Of a DNA stretch of 64,000 nucleotides, positions 37,645-46,762 are shown one piece after another. Origin of the DNA: Thioclava sp. SK-1 (GTDB lineage: Bacteria; Pseudomonadota; Alphaproteobacteria; Rhodobacterales; Rhodobacteraceae); the NCBI RefSeq assembly GCF_001705665.1, contig NZ_MDHA01000029.1, forward strand, positions 23,181 through 87,180. Direction: 5' to 3'. A program made the translations under genes and the position numbers. The notes beneath the pieces were generated by a model. It did not search any database, was not told where the DNA came from, and saw only the letters and a program-made list of their open reading frames with translations. Positions within the stretch are counted from its first letter, which is position 1; every line of letters starts with the position of its first letter.

Positions 37645-37895
37645 TGGCGAATTTCCTTCCCGCTTCTACTCGCTCAGAGGTAATGCCCTTCTACAACGAC
37701 GGCAATGGCGAGTTGCATAGCGGTACCATTCTCAATCATGAATGTCAGCTTCGGGCCGTTGGCGTAAATGCTCTCCCTGTCCTCGTCACCCCTGCTTCCA
37801 AGTAATCTCTCGGGGCAGGTCATACGAGATAAATGGCTGGTGTGGGTGGCTAGCACAACAAAGGGAATGCGTTCTAAAATCCGAACCTTTCGGCC

Positions 37896-38171
37896 CTAGC
37901 CGTCACATGCACAGCCAGCGCCTTTCCGACAAGTGTATGCGCGACTGATACAAGAGTCGCCGCATGCCTTCCCCTTTTTGCAAACTTTGCAGCACGCTGC
38001 GGACCAAATTTTACTGTCTGATCCAGAGAAGTTGAGCAGATTAGTCCAGCTTACAGAGGAACTACTCTTGACTACAGCCGCGTCCGGCCTGGATGAGTAG
38101 GGCAAACTCTCATCGGCGTAGGCACTTCCACTCAGGAGGCAAGCCGCTATAATAAAACAAAGCAATTTCAT
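37896..38171 (-). CDS. Small secreted cysteine-rich protein
   Basis: 91 residues with a signal peptide (cleavage near AYADE). The C-terminal third has eight Cys in a compact pattern: AACCKVCKKGKACGDSCISR, then YTCRKGAGCACDG. This CxxCxxGKxCGDSCIS pattern recurs in small proteobacterial proteins; it could bind metal or form disulfides in the periplasm. Function unknown. AT-rich like the AIPR gene next to it. Confidence 0.75.
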   Translation of the reverse strand: MKLLCFIIAACLLSGSAYADESLPYSSRPDAAVVKSSSSVSWTNLLNFSGSDSKIWSAACCKVCKKGKACGDSCISRAYTCRKGAGCACDG

Positions 38172-38608
38172 AAAAAACCAAGCATCCCACAGCTTAGACT
38201 TGCCGCCGTTAAATAAGGTATATGCGCAGGTGTGTCACGGAACGCTTTCCAGTCAACTACCGTCACTATTCGACCCTACAGCAATACGTCCACAACTTCA
38301 CGATATCCTCTCTTGGCAAATGACCCTATTTGGTCCCATAAGCGTTGACGTCAGACAGGTCGGCTTTTGCGAGCAATGAGCTAATCGGGGCCGCACCGGT
38401 CGATCAGCATTCTCGCGCAGTCAATGTATGTCGCAAGTGCGGAACTACTATAATCGCTGAGGCGTTCAGTTATTTTCTGCGCCAGGGTTATAGTGGCACT
38501 TAAGAAGAATAGACTGGGAATGACCCATTTAGCTTGCGCAGCGAAAGTCCGGTCTGACGGGCCGCATTGCAGCATGTCATGTAATTAATCAACGACGTCT
38601 ATGAGCCG
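38172..38608. other. Interval without a convincing gene
   Basis: The only candidate is a 64-codon minus-strand frame at 38381-38575 with a hydrophobic patch (VIPSLFFLSATITLA), but no good ribosome site is visible. Probably decayed or regulatory sequence within the AT-richer island. Confidence 0.4.
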
Positions 38609-38800
38609 TCACTTCCTACGCCAGCGTCGGACGGTTTGAATGAGATCAGGGCCAGCGCTCCATCCCCACCCGGCGCCGATTACTGTGAAGACAGAAACGC
38701 CAGCAATCGCCCCGAACACTCCCCCAACGATGCCGGTACCAGCTCCAAAGAGGAAGCCAATAGTTCCCCCGATAAGGCTGCCAAACACTCTATTTCTCAT
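38609..38800 (-). CDS. Small glycine-zipper membrane protein
   Basis: 63 residues from the ATG at 38800, preceded by AAGGTGG. Two hydrophobic stretches are rich in regularly spaced Gly: GSLIGGTIGFLFGAGTGIVG and GVFGAIAGVSVFTVIGAGWG. This is a glycine-zipper pattern found in small membrane proteins and some toxins or lysis proteins. The C-terminus is basic (RRWRRK). Function cannot be assigned. Confidence 0.6.
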   Translation of the reverse strand: MRNRVFGSLIGGTIGFLFGAGTGIVGGVFGAIAGVSVFTVIGAGWGWSAGPDLIQTVRRWRRK

Positions 38801-38908
38801 TTCACCACCTTGCTTTTGATCACCGTACCACCAATGTCGGCTATGCGATAGCTGCATTGCAGCGTTTCGTAGAGTTCTGAAAGGCGGCTCAGGGCCGATT
38901 GTACTGTT

Positions 38909-39508
38909 TCATTCCAGATCGACGCCGCCGAGGCGCGGCGCATGGACATGCGTCCGGACAAGGACTGCAGCGACCGCGCCCGCGATAGCGCCGAAGAGAT
39001 GAGCCTCCCACGAAACGCCGGGTTGGCCCGGAAGAACGCCCCAGAGAATGGAGCTATAGAGGACACCGACCACCAGTGCCGCGCCCAGCGTGATCAATGA
39101 GCGATCCACGAAGCCGCGCGCGACGAGGAAGCCAAACCAGCCGAAGACCAACCCTGACGCACCGATATGGATGGCGGAGCTTCCGAACAGCCAGACGAGT
39201 CCGCCGCCGAGGCCGATCACCACTGCGTTCACCGGCAGCAAGGCCCTCGTGGTCGTGGCCACCAGCAGCCCACCCATCACCAGGAGCGGTGGCGTATTGG
39301 CCATAAGGTGCGCGAAGCTTCCATGCAGGAGGGGCATGGCGATGACACCATCCAATCCGCTGACGTGCCGGGGGATCAGGCCGAAGGCCGGGTTCAAGCC
39401 GTAGCCGGTGATCCAATTGACGACTTGGACCGCCCAGAGCAGTGCGACAAAAGCGGCAAGCGCCGCGGCGCGCTGGAAGAAGGCGCGCATGTGATCCCGG
39501 TTCATCAT
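38909..39508 (-). CDS. Rhomboid-family intramembrane serine protease
   Basis: About 199 residues from the ATG pair at 39508; the frame is open to 39601 but the extension is unlikely. Six hydrophobic segments are visible. The rhomboid hallmarks are [20 protein letters not shown], the catalytic Ser in [14 protein letters not shown], and the catalytic His in [16 protein letters not shown]. It would cleave membrane proteins within the bilayer. The N-terminal [10 protein letters not shown] replaces the usual HxxxxHxxxN by the expected pattern, so the active site seems intact. Substrate unknown. Confidence 0.85.
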   Translation of the reverse strand: MMNRDHMRAFFQRAAALAAFVALLWAVQVVNWITGYGLNPAFGLIPRHVSGLDGVIAMPLLHGSFAHLMANTPPLLVMGGLLVATTTRALLPVNAVVIGLGGGLVWLFGSSAIHIGASGLVFGWFGFLVARGFVDRSLITLGAALVVGVLYSSILWGVLPGQPGVSWEAHLFGAIAGAVAAVLVRTHVHAPRLGGVDLE

Positions 39509-39638
39509 GTTGGCGACAGTAGACGTCACCACAGCACCTTCAACGGCTTTCGCGCGCTGCACAGGATGCCCCCTCCAGGAAAGGGGGTTTGAGGCGGCCA
39601 ACCTCGGTACGGCTCAAGCCAAGAGAATGGCTCCGATC

Positions 39639-40217
39639 TTACACGGTGTTCCCCGGGCGAAAGGGCTGCGGTTCACGCTCGGGGCGCTTCAACGCTTCGG
39701 CATATTTGCGGGCATTGTCGTCAATCGTGCCGTGCCAAAGCTTCGAGACGAAGGCCCGGGCGTCTTGGACCGTCATGTCCTTCAGCGAAGAGGACAGCGC
39801 CATGAAAAGCTCATCCTCGCTAATCGCGGCGGCGCGGTGCATGGCATCCGCGTAAAATGACGGGTCGTTGAGAACCTGCTCGCGCAGCGGCATCCGCGCG
39901 AGGTTCTCTTCCGGGATCGCCATGAAGATCGTGTCCTGCAGGTCGGTCAGATAAGCGCGGCGCGATGTGGACACCGGCTTTCCCGCCGCCTTGGCCTCCA
40001 GAAATGCCTGCCTTGTCCTGTCGAGCTTTGCCCTTGCATGGGTCATGATGACATCACGCTTGCGGTCAAGCAGCGCAAATCCGGTGCAACGCTCGATATG
40101 AGCAAGAAGCTCTGCAACCTCTGCCTCTACATCAAAGCTCTCGAACCCTGGAACCGTCCCTGATCTAGCCGCCACGCGCCCGCCCTCTATATACGTTAAT
40201 ATATTATCGTATATCAT
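39639..40217 (-). CDS. Hypothetical protein behind a large palindrome
   Basis: 192 residues, soluble, largely helical (HARAKLDRTRQAFLEAKAA; PEENLARMPLREQVLNDPSF), no signal peptide. No family recognised. The first codons (MIYDNILTYIEGG) coincide with the near-perfect 26-bp palindrome at 40189-40214, which looks like an operator; the true start may therefore be further in, for example the GTG at codon 15. Possible autoregulation. Confidence 0.6.
   Translation of the reverse strand: MIYDNILTYIEGGRVAARSGTVPGFESFDVEAEVAELLAHIERCTGFALLDRKRDVIMTHARAKLDRTRQAFLEAKAAGKPVSTSRRAYLTDLQDTIFMAIPEENLARMPLREQVLNDPSFYADAMHRAAAISEDELFMALSSSLKDMTVQDARAFVSKLWHGTIDDNARKYAEALKRPEREPQPFRPGNTV
40189..40214 (+). promoter_or_regulatory. 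26-bp near-perfect palindrome containing copy C of the 13-bp motif
   Basis: Arms ATATACG (40189-40195) and CGTATAT (40208-40214) surround T, the 10-bp palindrome TAATATATTA, and T; 24 of 26 positions are symmetric. It includes TATATTATCGTAT at 40200-40212. It overlaps the presumed start codon of the gene at 39639-40217. Confidence 0.6.
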
Positions 40218-40267
40218 ATTCAGCAGATCGCAAGCAGATGGCGCCCGTCATGCAGCCAAACATGGAA

Positions 40268-40299
40268 AAAGGGGAACCGTGATCCCACGGCTCCCCTTT
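40268..40299 (-). terminator. Terminator of the DUF736 operon
   Basis: 14-bp arms (AAAGGGGAACCGTG / CACGGCTCCCCTTT, one mismatch) with a 4-base loop. On the minus strand the stem runs into TTTTT, 30 bases after the DUF736 stop. A good intrinsic terminator. Confidence 0.8.
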
Positions 40300-40329
40300 C
40301 GATTCAGATCGTCTCCCCTCGCGCGCCGA

Positions 40330-41058
40330 TTAGGCGACCAAGGAGAGCCCCGCGCCCGCGTCCTGCGGCTGCTCACCGCTGTCGATGAACGGGATGATCG
40401 AGAAGGTCTGCCCGCCGCGCTGTTCTTCGTTCTGCACGGCGTTGACGCGCAAGTCGCCATCAGGCGTGTTGATCAGCAGCGACAGGTAGTCGTTGCCCGT
40501 GCGGCTGCTTTTCGCCATCCACGCCGAGCCGACGCGGATCGGTGTGCCCCGGGGCGAGCTGACCTCGATACGGTAATCGGGGTGGGTTTCCTCGGATTTG
40601 TAGCTGTTCTCGATCAGCATGAACTCCAGATCAAACATCATGTTGGCGATGTAGCCGGTGAAGGCGTTGTCAGCGTCCATGGCGGTCAGCTCGCCCGAGA
40701 TCGAGCCGGATTTCATCAGGCCGTTCGAGACCAGCGGGATGATCTCAAACTCGCCGCTCTGGGCCGCGCGCGCCTCTTTCGTCTGCACCGCGTTGACCCG
40801 GAACGGACCCAAGCCGACATCGATCTGCATCGAGATGTAGGGGTTGCCGCTGGTATTCCCGGTCTCGTTCCAGGCCGTGCCGATACGCACCTTGCGGCCT
40901 GATTTGTTGACTGCCGTCACGTCGTAATCCGGGCTGCGAGCGGACATCTTGGCCCGTGCCTCGAGCTGGATGGCGATGTCAAAGCGCGTCGAATGGATCA
41001 TGCCGGTGTACTCGGCGGCTGCGGTCTCGACATTGCGGGTGAGGGTTCCTGCGAACAT
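40330..41058 (-). CDS. Tandem DUF736 protein
   Basis: 242 residues from the ATG at 41058 (AAAAGGAACC upstream). Two homologous halves each carry the DUF736 pattern: PDYDVTAVNKSGRKVRIGTA then GNPYISMQIDV-GPFRVNAVQ in the first, and PDYRIEVSSPRGTPIRVGSA then GNDYLSLLINTPDGDLRVNA in the second. DUF736 proteins are small, abundant plasmid proteins, often next to ParB-like and antirestriction genes; function unknown. It is the last gene before a strong terminator. Confidence 0.88.
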   Translation of the reverse strand: MFAGTLTRNVETAAAEYTGMIHSTRFDIAIQLEARAKMSARSPDYDVTAVNKSGRKVRIGTAWNETGNTSGNPYISMQIDVGLGPFRVNAVQTKEARAAQSGEFEIIPLVSNGLMKSGSISGELTAMDADNAFTGYIANMMFDLEFMLIENSYKSEETHPDYRIEVSSPRGTPIRVGSAWMAKSSRTGNDYLSLLINTPDGDLRVNAVQNEEQRGGQTFSIIPFIDSGEQPQDAGAGLSLVA

Positions 41059-41182
41059 GGGATGGTTCCTTTTGGATTGGCCGGTGCCTGACGTTCTTGC
41101 CAACGCATCCGGGATTGCTTTCTCGACCCCTTGAGGGATCACAAATCAGAAAGCTTGCTTTCCTTTCAGCCCCGCCCACAGG

Positions 41183-41485
41183 TCAGAGCTGCCGTCCGAG
41201 TGGGAATGCCCCCGCGCCTCCGGGTGCTACGCCCCTCCCCTGCCCGTCTGGTCTTGATTGGCTGCCCGGATTCTCCGCGCTGTCCTCCGATCGCGCGATG
41301 AAAAACTCCGCCTCTTTTCCGTTCAACCGGTGCCCGCTCCGGTCGGTCAGGCCGATGCAGCTACCGTTCGGCTGATAGGTGATCAGGTACTGACCCAGCC
41401 TGTCCTTGTGGACAACGTAGCCGGTATTGGCCCAATGCACGGTCTGCCCGGCATCGACGGCCGCCTTGATTTCATCGAGTGTCAT
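41183..41485 (-). CDS. Small hypothetical protein of the plasmid block
   Basis: 100 residues from the ATG at 41485, with a strong AAGGAGG ribosome site. The folded part is residues 1-65 (MTLDEIKAAVDAGQTVHWAN, then GYVVHKDRLGQYLITYQPNG, IGLTDRSGHRLNGKEAEFFI); the tail is Gly/Pro-rich and probably disordered. No named family recognised. Confidence 0.7.
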   Translation of the reverse strand: MTLDEIKAAVDAGQTVHWANTGYVVHKDRLGQYLITYQPNGSCIGLTDRSGHRLNGKEAEFFIARSEDSAENPGSQSRPDGQGRGVAPGGAGAFPLGRQL

Positions 41486-41529
41486 GCGAACCTCCTTACG
41501 AAGAATGGTGGGTAAACGACCGAGAGCTG

Positions 41530-41991
41530 TCAGGCGCTTTGCGTGGCTTGCGTCGTGCGCGACGCCATCCAATCTTTCAGGCCAAGAACCGTTCTTCCGG
41601 CGACGACCTCGGAGGCCCAGGCAACCCTCGGGTCGCCGCAGGGCTCATCGCCGGCATGCCGGTCGATGTGGCCATTGGCCATCCATGGCTCGGGCTGGAT
41701 CCGTCGCAGCCAGTCCGCCATACTCGGGATACGGCCTTGGCAGTCTTCACGGATATGCTGCTCGCCGATCCAGCGCACGGGGATGTCCCGACCTGCGCTA
41801 TTGGTCAGGGTCAGACCGAAGACACGTTCAGCATCGAACAGACCTTGGGTATGGTGGCGCAAGGCCCGGTGCGTGAAAAGCGCGAGGTGCTCTTTCGAGG
41901 CGTCAAACCAATCGTGGACGGCCTGATAGTCAGACGGCACCCCGCCGAATTTCCGGGCAGAGCTTTCAGCATGATGAAGCGGATGCGCCAT
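41530..41991 (-). CDS. Plasmid block protein, probably DUF6915
   Basis: 153 residues from the ATG at 41991 (MAHPLHHAESSARKFGG). The pattern DYQAVHDWFDASKEHLALFT, HRALRHHTQGLFDAERVFG and IPVRWIGEQHIREDCQGRIP is that of a conserved family of plasmid and phage-linked proteins; I believe the Pfam name is DUF6915 but cannot check. It lies 45 bases downstream-adjacent of its neighbours and its start is next to the stop of the gene at 41993. Confidence 0.72.
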   Translation of the reverse strand: MAHPLHHAESSARKFGGVPSDYQAVHDWFDASKEHLALFTHRALRHHTQGLFDAERVFGLTLTNSAGRDIPVRWIGEQHIREDCQGRIPSMADWLRRIQPEPWMANGHIDRHAGDEPCGDPRVAWASEVVAGRTVLGLKDWMASRTTQATQSA

Positions 41992-41992
41992 C

Positions 41993-42379
41993 TCACAACC
42001 CCTCGTCATAGCTGTGGGAGCATTCGACATAGCGGTCGGCGTGATCGAGGGTAATACTGTCGGCTGCAATGTCCCAGGTCAGCGTGCCATAGCCGCCCTC
42101 GTTGTTCTCGAACCCCGGGTGATGATGATAGGCGAGCGACCAAGCGAAGTCACCAACCTCTGTGGCAAGCGCCTCCGGCAGCTTGACCGCTGCAGGCTGC
42201 ACCGTCACATCCTCAACATTGCCAGAGTCGCCATAGCCTTCGTATTCGGTAGTGACCTCGCTGATGCCAAGGGCGCGCAATTGCGCGATCAGTTCCGTTC
42301 GGGTCTCCTTCAGGGTCGCTTCGCGCTCGGCGCGCCACTGAGCCGCCATTGCCGCATAGTCCGTTTGGGGATTGGTCAT
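41993..42379 (-). CDS. Plasmid block protein, probably DUF6878
   Basis: 128 residues from the ATG at 42379 (GAGGACAG upstream). Helical N-terminus, then ALGISEVTTEYEGYGDSGNV and the acidic FENNEGGYGTLTWDIAADSI, a pattern I associate with DUF6878. Its stop abuts the start of the next gene, so the two are co-transcribed. A copy of the 21-bp leader repeat lies about 100 bases before its start. Confidence 0.7.
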   Translation of the reverse strand: MTNPQTDYAAMAAQWRAEREATLKETRTELIAQLRALGISEVTTEYEGYGDSGNVEDVTVQPAAVKLPEALATEVGDFAWSLAYHHHPGFENNEGGYGTLTWDIAADSITLDHADRYVECSHSYDEGL

Positions 42380-42480
42380 TGGTCTGTCCTCTTGTCTAAG
42401 GTGAGGGGCCAAGCAGCGCATGGTCATGCCCGCGCCCGGGAAGTGCAGACCGGCCAAATCCCGATCCGCGACCCCCGGCC

Positions 42481-42501
42481 CAAAGCCCGCTTTGACTTTT
42501 C
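42481..42501 (-). repeat. 21-bp leader repeat, copy 1
   Basis: Plus-strand text CAAAGCCCGCTTTGACTTTTC. It is nearly identical to 46803-46823 and 55005-55025. It overlaps the stop of the large helicase gene and precedes the 42379 start by about 100 bases. Confidence 0.65.
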
Positions 42502-45500
42502 AGGCGGCTTGTTCTGACGTCGTGGCGGTTTCCTGCCCCACGATCCGGGCCAGAATGCTTCCCGTGTCGATTCCGTCCCCATGCGGCAGGAACACCCGCA
42601 GCTGGAAGGCGATGATCTCGGTGAAGCAGCCAAGAGCCTTCAGGCCGTCGATCATGCCCCGATCCGCACCGCCAAGCTCGAGGCGCATCTCGCCTGCGAC
42701 ACGGCGACGGGTCAGGGTCATCCCCCGGCCCAGATCGACCGGCGCGGTCGTGCCGAGGGCGGCGGTCAGTATCTCCTGCGGCGTTTGCGGATTGGAGACG
42801 AGGAAGCGGGCGCGCAGCGCGGCCGCCCCTTCTTCGCTCAGCGTGCGCCCGATCATCGCCGTCGCCCCATCCGGCGTAACCCGGTAGATGCGCTCATTGG
42901 TGGTCGGAATGTCCTTCCAGATCGGCAACAGCAGCCCGGTCAGCAGGTAGAGCTTGGTCGTGGTGGTTTTCGGCAAGGACGCAGCCTCGGCATCCCAAAG
43001 CTGTGCGAATTCAGGCTTGCCGATCTCTTCCCAGGCCGAAGACCCGAACCGCGCCTCTTCGAGATAGCTCGACCCGTTTGGCCGCACCACCTTGCGCATC
43101 AGCGTGACGATGTCCTCGTCATACATCTGCATGGGCCGCGCCGAGATGAGCGCCGCGCGGCCAGACGCGCGATTGACCATCGTGGTCTTGTCAGGATTGC
43201 GCGACATGGCCTCTTCGGCGTCCAGCACATACACTGGGTCAGTCACCTCGAGCCCGATGATCCGCGTCACGGCGCCGGATTTCGGGCAGGTCCAGAGATC
43301 CTCGGTGGAGACCTGCTCGATCTTTTCGCCACGCAGGGTTTCGACGCCGAGATCGAGCGTACCCGCCGCGCGCGCCCGCTCAGACTGATCGGCAATCCGG
43401 CGCATGAACTCGGCAAAGAGTGCGTTCTGCATATGGATGGGCAGGGCCAGAACCCGGTTCAGAAACCGCTGGATCGGGGGAAGCTCCTCAAGGAGCACCC
43501 CGTCCTTGTCGATCAGCCGCAGGGCCGTCCAGTCGGTGAAGCTCTCGTAGCTCATCGCCTCGGCGCGCCCGGCGGCAAGATCGGCGAAATACCCACGTAG
43601 TGCGGCCCGCGCGATCGGGCTTTCGAGATTGTCCTCCTCGCGGAACATGCCTTGCGAGCCGGTCTCGCGCTGACCCTTGGTCAAGGCCCCTAGCTGGTCG
43701 AGGCGCTTGGCGATCGTCGAGGTGAAGCGCTTTTCGCCATGCACATCCGAGGTGCAGACCCGAAAGAAGGGCGCGCTGACCTGGGCAGAGCGATGCGTGC
43801 GGCCCAGCCCCTGGATGGCCGCATCGGCGCGCCAGCCAGGCTCTAGCAGGTAGTGCCGGCGCCGTTTCTGGTTCTTCGCCGTTTGGGCCGCATGGTAAGA
43901 TCGGCCCGTGCCGCCCGCATCGGAGAAGATCAGGATATCCTTCTCGCCGTCCATGAAGGCTTGGGTCTCGGAGGAATTGCTGCTGAGGCTGCGCTTTTCG
44001 ATGAAAAGATGACCATCCTCGGCCTTGAGGGGCCGGAGAGACCGCCCCGAGACCTCGGCGACAGCCTCCTCGCCAAAGGCCCAGAGGATCTGATCGAGCG
44101 CCGAGGGGATCGGCGCCAGCGTCATCAACTCCATCATGGCCGCATCACGCAAAGCGAGGGCCTCGCGCGAGACGACCAGCGCGCCGGTCTCGTCCCTGAG
44201 CGGTTCGGCCACCATGTTGCCGTCGATCTCAACGAGCTTTTGCGCATGGATCGGGAAAGCCTGTTCGAGGTAGCCGAGAACATAGTCGCGTGGTGTCAGC
44301 GCGCCCTCGACCAGTTCATCCTCGGGGTCCATTTTCTCAAGCCGCCGTTTCAGCAGGCTCTCACCCGTCGAGACCACCTGGATGACGCAAGCGTTGCCCG
44401 CCGCCAGATCCTCCTCGATGGCGCGGATGATGGTCGGGGCCTTCATGCCCATCAGCAGATGATTGAAGAAACGCTGCTTCGTGCTCTCGAAACGGGACTT
44501 GGCCGAAACGCGTGCTGCCGAGGCATTGGTCTCTCCCGAGGCGTCATTGACGCCAGTCGCGGTCAGTGCCGCCTCGAGATTGTGGTGGATCGTCCGAAAC
44601 GCACCTGCATAGGCATCGTAGATCTCGATCTGAGCCGGGGTCAGCGCATGTTCCAGCACATCGTATTCCACGCCATCGAAGCTGAGGGCGCGGGCCGTGT
44701 AGAGGCCGAGCGTCTTGAGATCGCGCGCCACCACCTCCATGGCGGCGACACCGCCTGCCTCCATCGCCGAGACGAAACTCTCGCGGCTTGAGAAGGGGTA
44801 TTCGGGGCCCTGCCCCCAGAGTCCGAGCCGCGCGGCATAGACGAGGTTATGCACGCTCGTGGCACCCGTGGCCGAGATGTAGAAGACGCGGGCGCGGGGT
44901 GCTGCCAGTTGCAGCCGCAGACCAGCGAGGCCCTGCTGGGAGGGTTTGACCCCCCTGCCCTGCTCGGATCCTGCCGCGTTCTGCATGGCGTGAGCCTCGT
45001 CAAAGGCCAGCACGCCATCGAAGTCGTCGCCCATCCAGGCGAGGATCTGGCTCAGTCGCGTGGTGCCGCATTTGCCCGCGGACCGCAGCGTGGCGTAGGT
45101 GACGAAGAGGATACCGTCGCCCATCGGGATGGGCTGGTCCGGTTTCCATTTGGAGAGCGGCTGAATGTCGGCGGGCGAGCCGCCAAGATCGGTCCAGTCG
45201 CGGATCGCGTCCTCGATGAGCGTCGCGGATTTGGAGACCCAGATCGCTTTCCTGCGCCCGGCCAGCCAGTTCACGAGGATGAGCCCCGCGCATTCGCGCC
45301 CCTTGCCGCAACCGGTGCCATCGCCGAGGGAATAGCCAAGGCGATAGGCACGTGCATCCGGGTCGTCATCGGCGCGCGTCAGCTTGGTCTGGTTGTCATC
45401 GATCGTGAACCGACCGGGCAGGTCGCGCCCATGGGCATCATCCGCCATGATGATGGTTTCCAGCTGCGCCTCGGAGAGATGTCCCTCCCCGATCAACCGT

Positions 45501-46762
45501 GCGGGCAGCCGCAAGTCATCACTGCCCATGTTTGAGGGCATGGGCGGGGCAACCGAGGCCATGGCGATGCTTTCGACGAGCGGGGTGGGATGTTCCTGCG
45601 CACCCGCGATCTCGATCCGCTGCGGACGGTAGCGCGCATAGATGTCCGAGATGGGCGTGTTGTCGCGCGGGACATCGAAGCTTGTGAAGCTGAGCGGGCG
45701 GACGGCATTGGTCCGTGGTTTGGAGGCGGCAACAGGCACAGCGGCGGTCTTGCGCGGGGCAGAGGATGCAACGGTCGGTCGAGCATGAGGGATCGCTTCA
45801 ACCCGTTGGGCGGGGCGCATCTCGGTCCGGGTTGCGGCCACGGCATCGACATATGCCAAGGCTTCATCCAGATCCCGCACAGGGACGTGGATCATCTCGC
45901 CGTCCTCCTGCACCTTGTCGAAGACCATCAGCTGGGTTTCGACAGAGGTGCCGAGCTTGCGATAGACCTGTCCCGGCATCGTGAGTGCCAAGCGTGGCGT
46001 GAGCAAACCGCAGGCGCGGGACCAATGCGCAGCATCGCGCTCAGACGTGAATCCCGGCGGCATGATCGCCACCAGCCGCCCGCCGGGTGCCAGACGCTTT
46101 GCAGCCGCGATGAGATGCTTGGCGGCGATGTGTTTGTCCCGGGAGCGGTCGACCGAGGAGGCGAAGGGCGGATTCATCACCACGACGTCGGGTAGAACCG
46201 GCGTTTGCAGCAGATCATCGATATGCTCGCCGTCATGGCCTGTGACCTCGCCGCCGAAAACCGCGCGCAGGAGGCGCTGGCGAAAGGGGTCGATTTCATT
46301 GAGCAAAAGCGTGGCACCGGCTCGGGCGGCGAAAGCGGCCAGGGCACCGGTGCCAGCCGAGGGCTCCAGCACGGTCTCGCCCTTGCGGATCGCAGCCGCC
46401 TGCACCGCAAGGGCGGCAAAAGGCAGCGGCGTGGAAAACTGCTGCAGCCGGATCTGCTGCTCCGACCGGCGCGTTTCCGTCAGAAGCCGCGAGGCGAGCA
46501 GCTTTGCAACGGCGATGTCACCTGCCGCGCCGTCCCCACGCAGCAGCACCTGGTTTGCCGCAGCCTGCATTAGATCATAGGCCATGCGCCAGTCCCAGGC
46601 ACCGCCGGCATCGCTGCCATGAAACGTCTCGCGCATGATGCGCGCGAGCGCTGAGCTACGCAGGGGTTGGTGGTCGATCTCCGCGCCGATTTGCGCGAGG
46701 GCAGAGGCGAGGTTTGCGTCGGAGATTGAGAGAGCCGGATTTGCCGGTTTGGGCTTGGTCAT
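42500..46762 (-). CDS. Giant DNA methylase / strawberry-notch helicase protein
   Basis: 1420 residues from the ATG at 46762 (AAAGGAAAT upstream); the frame is open to 46903. An N-terminal methyltransferase-like domain has GETVLEPSAGTGALAAFAAR and VVVMNPPFASSVDRSRDKH, the NPPF motif of N6-adenine methylases. After a linker comes an SF2 helicase-like region of the strawberry-notch type: SLGDGTGCGKGRECAGLIL (ATP site), VLAFDEAHAMQN (DExH box), and FSDAGGTGRSYHAAQ and GLGRTHRSAQ in the C-terminal helicase part. Such fusions occur on alphaproteobacterial plasmids and phages; defence against restriction or a role in transfer is conjecture. Confidence 0.87.
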   Translation of the reverse strand: MTKPKPANPALSISDANLASALAQIGAEIDHQPLRSSALARIMRETFHGSDAGGAWDWRMAYDLMQAAANQVLLRGDGAAGDIAVAKLLASRLLTETRRSEQQIRLQQFSTPLPFAALAVQAAAIRKGETVLEPSAGTGALAAFAARAGATLLLNEIDPFRQRLLRAVFGGEVTGHDGEHIDDLLQTPVLPDVVVMNPPFASSVDRSRDKHIAAKHLIAAAKRLAPGGRLVAIMPPGFTSERDAAHWSRACGLLTPRLALTMPGQVYRKLGTSVETQLMVFDKVQEDGEMIHVPVRDLDEALAYVDAVAATRTEMRPAQRVEAIPHARPTVASSAPRKTAAVPVAASKPRTNAVRPLSFTSFDVPRDNTPISDIYARYRPQRIEIAGAQEHPTPLVESIAMASVAPPMPSNMGSDDLRLPARLIGEGHLSEAQLETIIMADDAHGRDLPGRFTIDDNQTKLTRADDDPDARAYRLGYSLGDGTGCGKGRECAGLILVNWLAGRRKAIWVSKSATLIEDAIRDWTDLGGSPADIQPLSKWKPDQPIPMGDGILFVTYATLRSAGKCGTTRLSQILAWMGDDFDGVLAFDEAHAMQNAAGSEQGRGVKPSQQGLAGLRLQLAAPRARVFYISATGATSVHNLVYAARLGLWGQGPEYPFSSRESFVSAMEAGGVAAMEVVARDLKTLGLYTARALSFDGVEYDVLEHALTPAQIEIYDAYAGAFRTIHHNLEAALTATGVNDASGETNASAARVSAKSRFESTKQRFFNHLLMGMKAPTIIRAIEEDLAAGNACVIQVVSTGESLLKRRLEKMDPEDELVEGALTPRDYVLGYLEQAFPIHAQKLVEIDGNMVAEPLRDETGALVVSREALALRDAAMMELMTLAPIPSALDQILWAFGEEAVAEVSGRSLRPLKAEDGHLFIEKRSLSSNSSETQAFMDGEKDILIFSDAGGTGRSYHAAQTAKNQKRRRHYLLEPGWRADAAIQGLGRTHRSAQVSAPFFRVCTSDVHGEKRFTSTIAKRLDQLGALTKGQRETGSQGMFREEDNLESPIARAALRGYFADLAAGRAEAMSYESFTDWTALRLIDKDGVLLEELPPIQRFLNRVLALPIHMQNALFAEFMRRIADQSERARAAGTLDLGVETLRGEKIEQVSTEDLWTCPKSGAVTRIIGLEVTDPVYVLDAEEAMSRNPDKTTMVNRASGRAALISARPMQMYDEDIVTLMRKVVRPNGSSYLEEARFGSSAWEEIGKPEFAQLWDAEAASLPKTTTTKLYLLTGLLLPIWKDIPTTNERIYRVTPDGATAMIGRTLSEEGAAALRARFLVSNPQTPQEILTAALGTTAPVDLGRGMTLTRRRVAGEMRLELGGADRGMIDGLKALGCFTEIIAFQLRVFLPHGDGIDTGSILARIVGQETATTSEQAA

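Noticed and set aside
38381..38575. 64-codon minus-strand frame
   Set aside because: No good ribosome site or family; kept only as a note in the interval entry.
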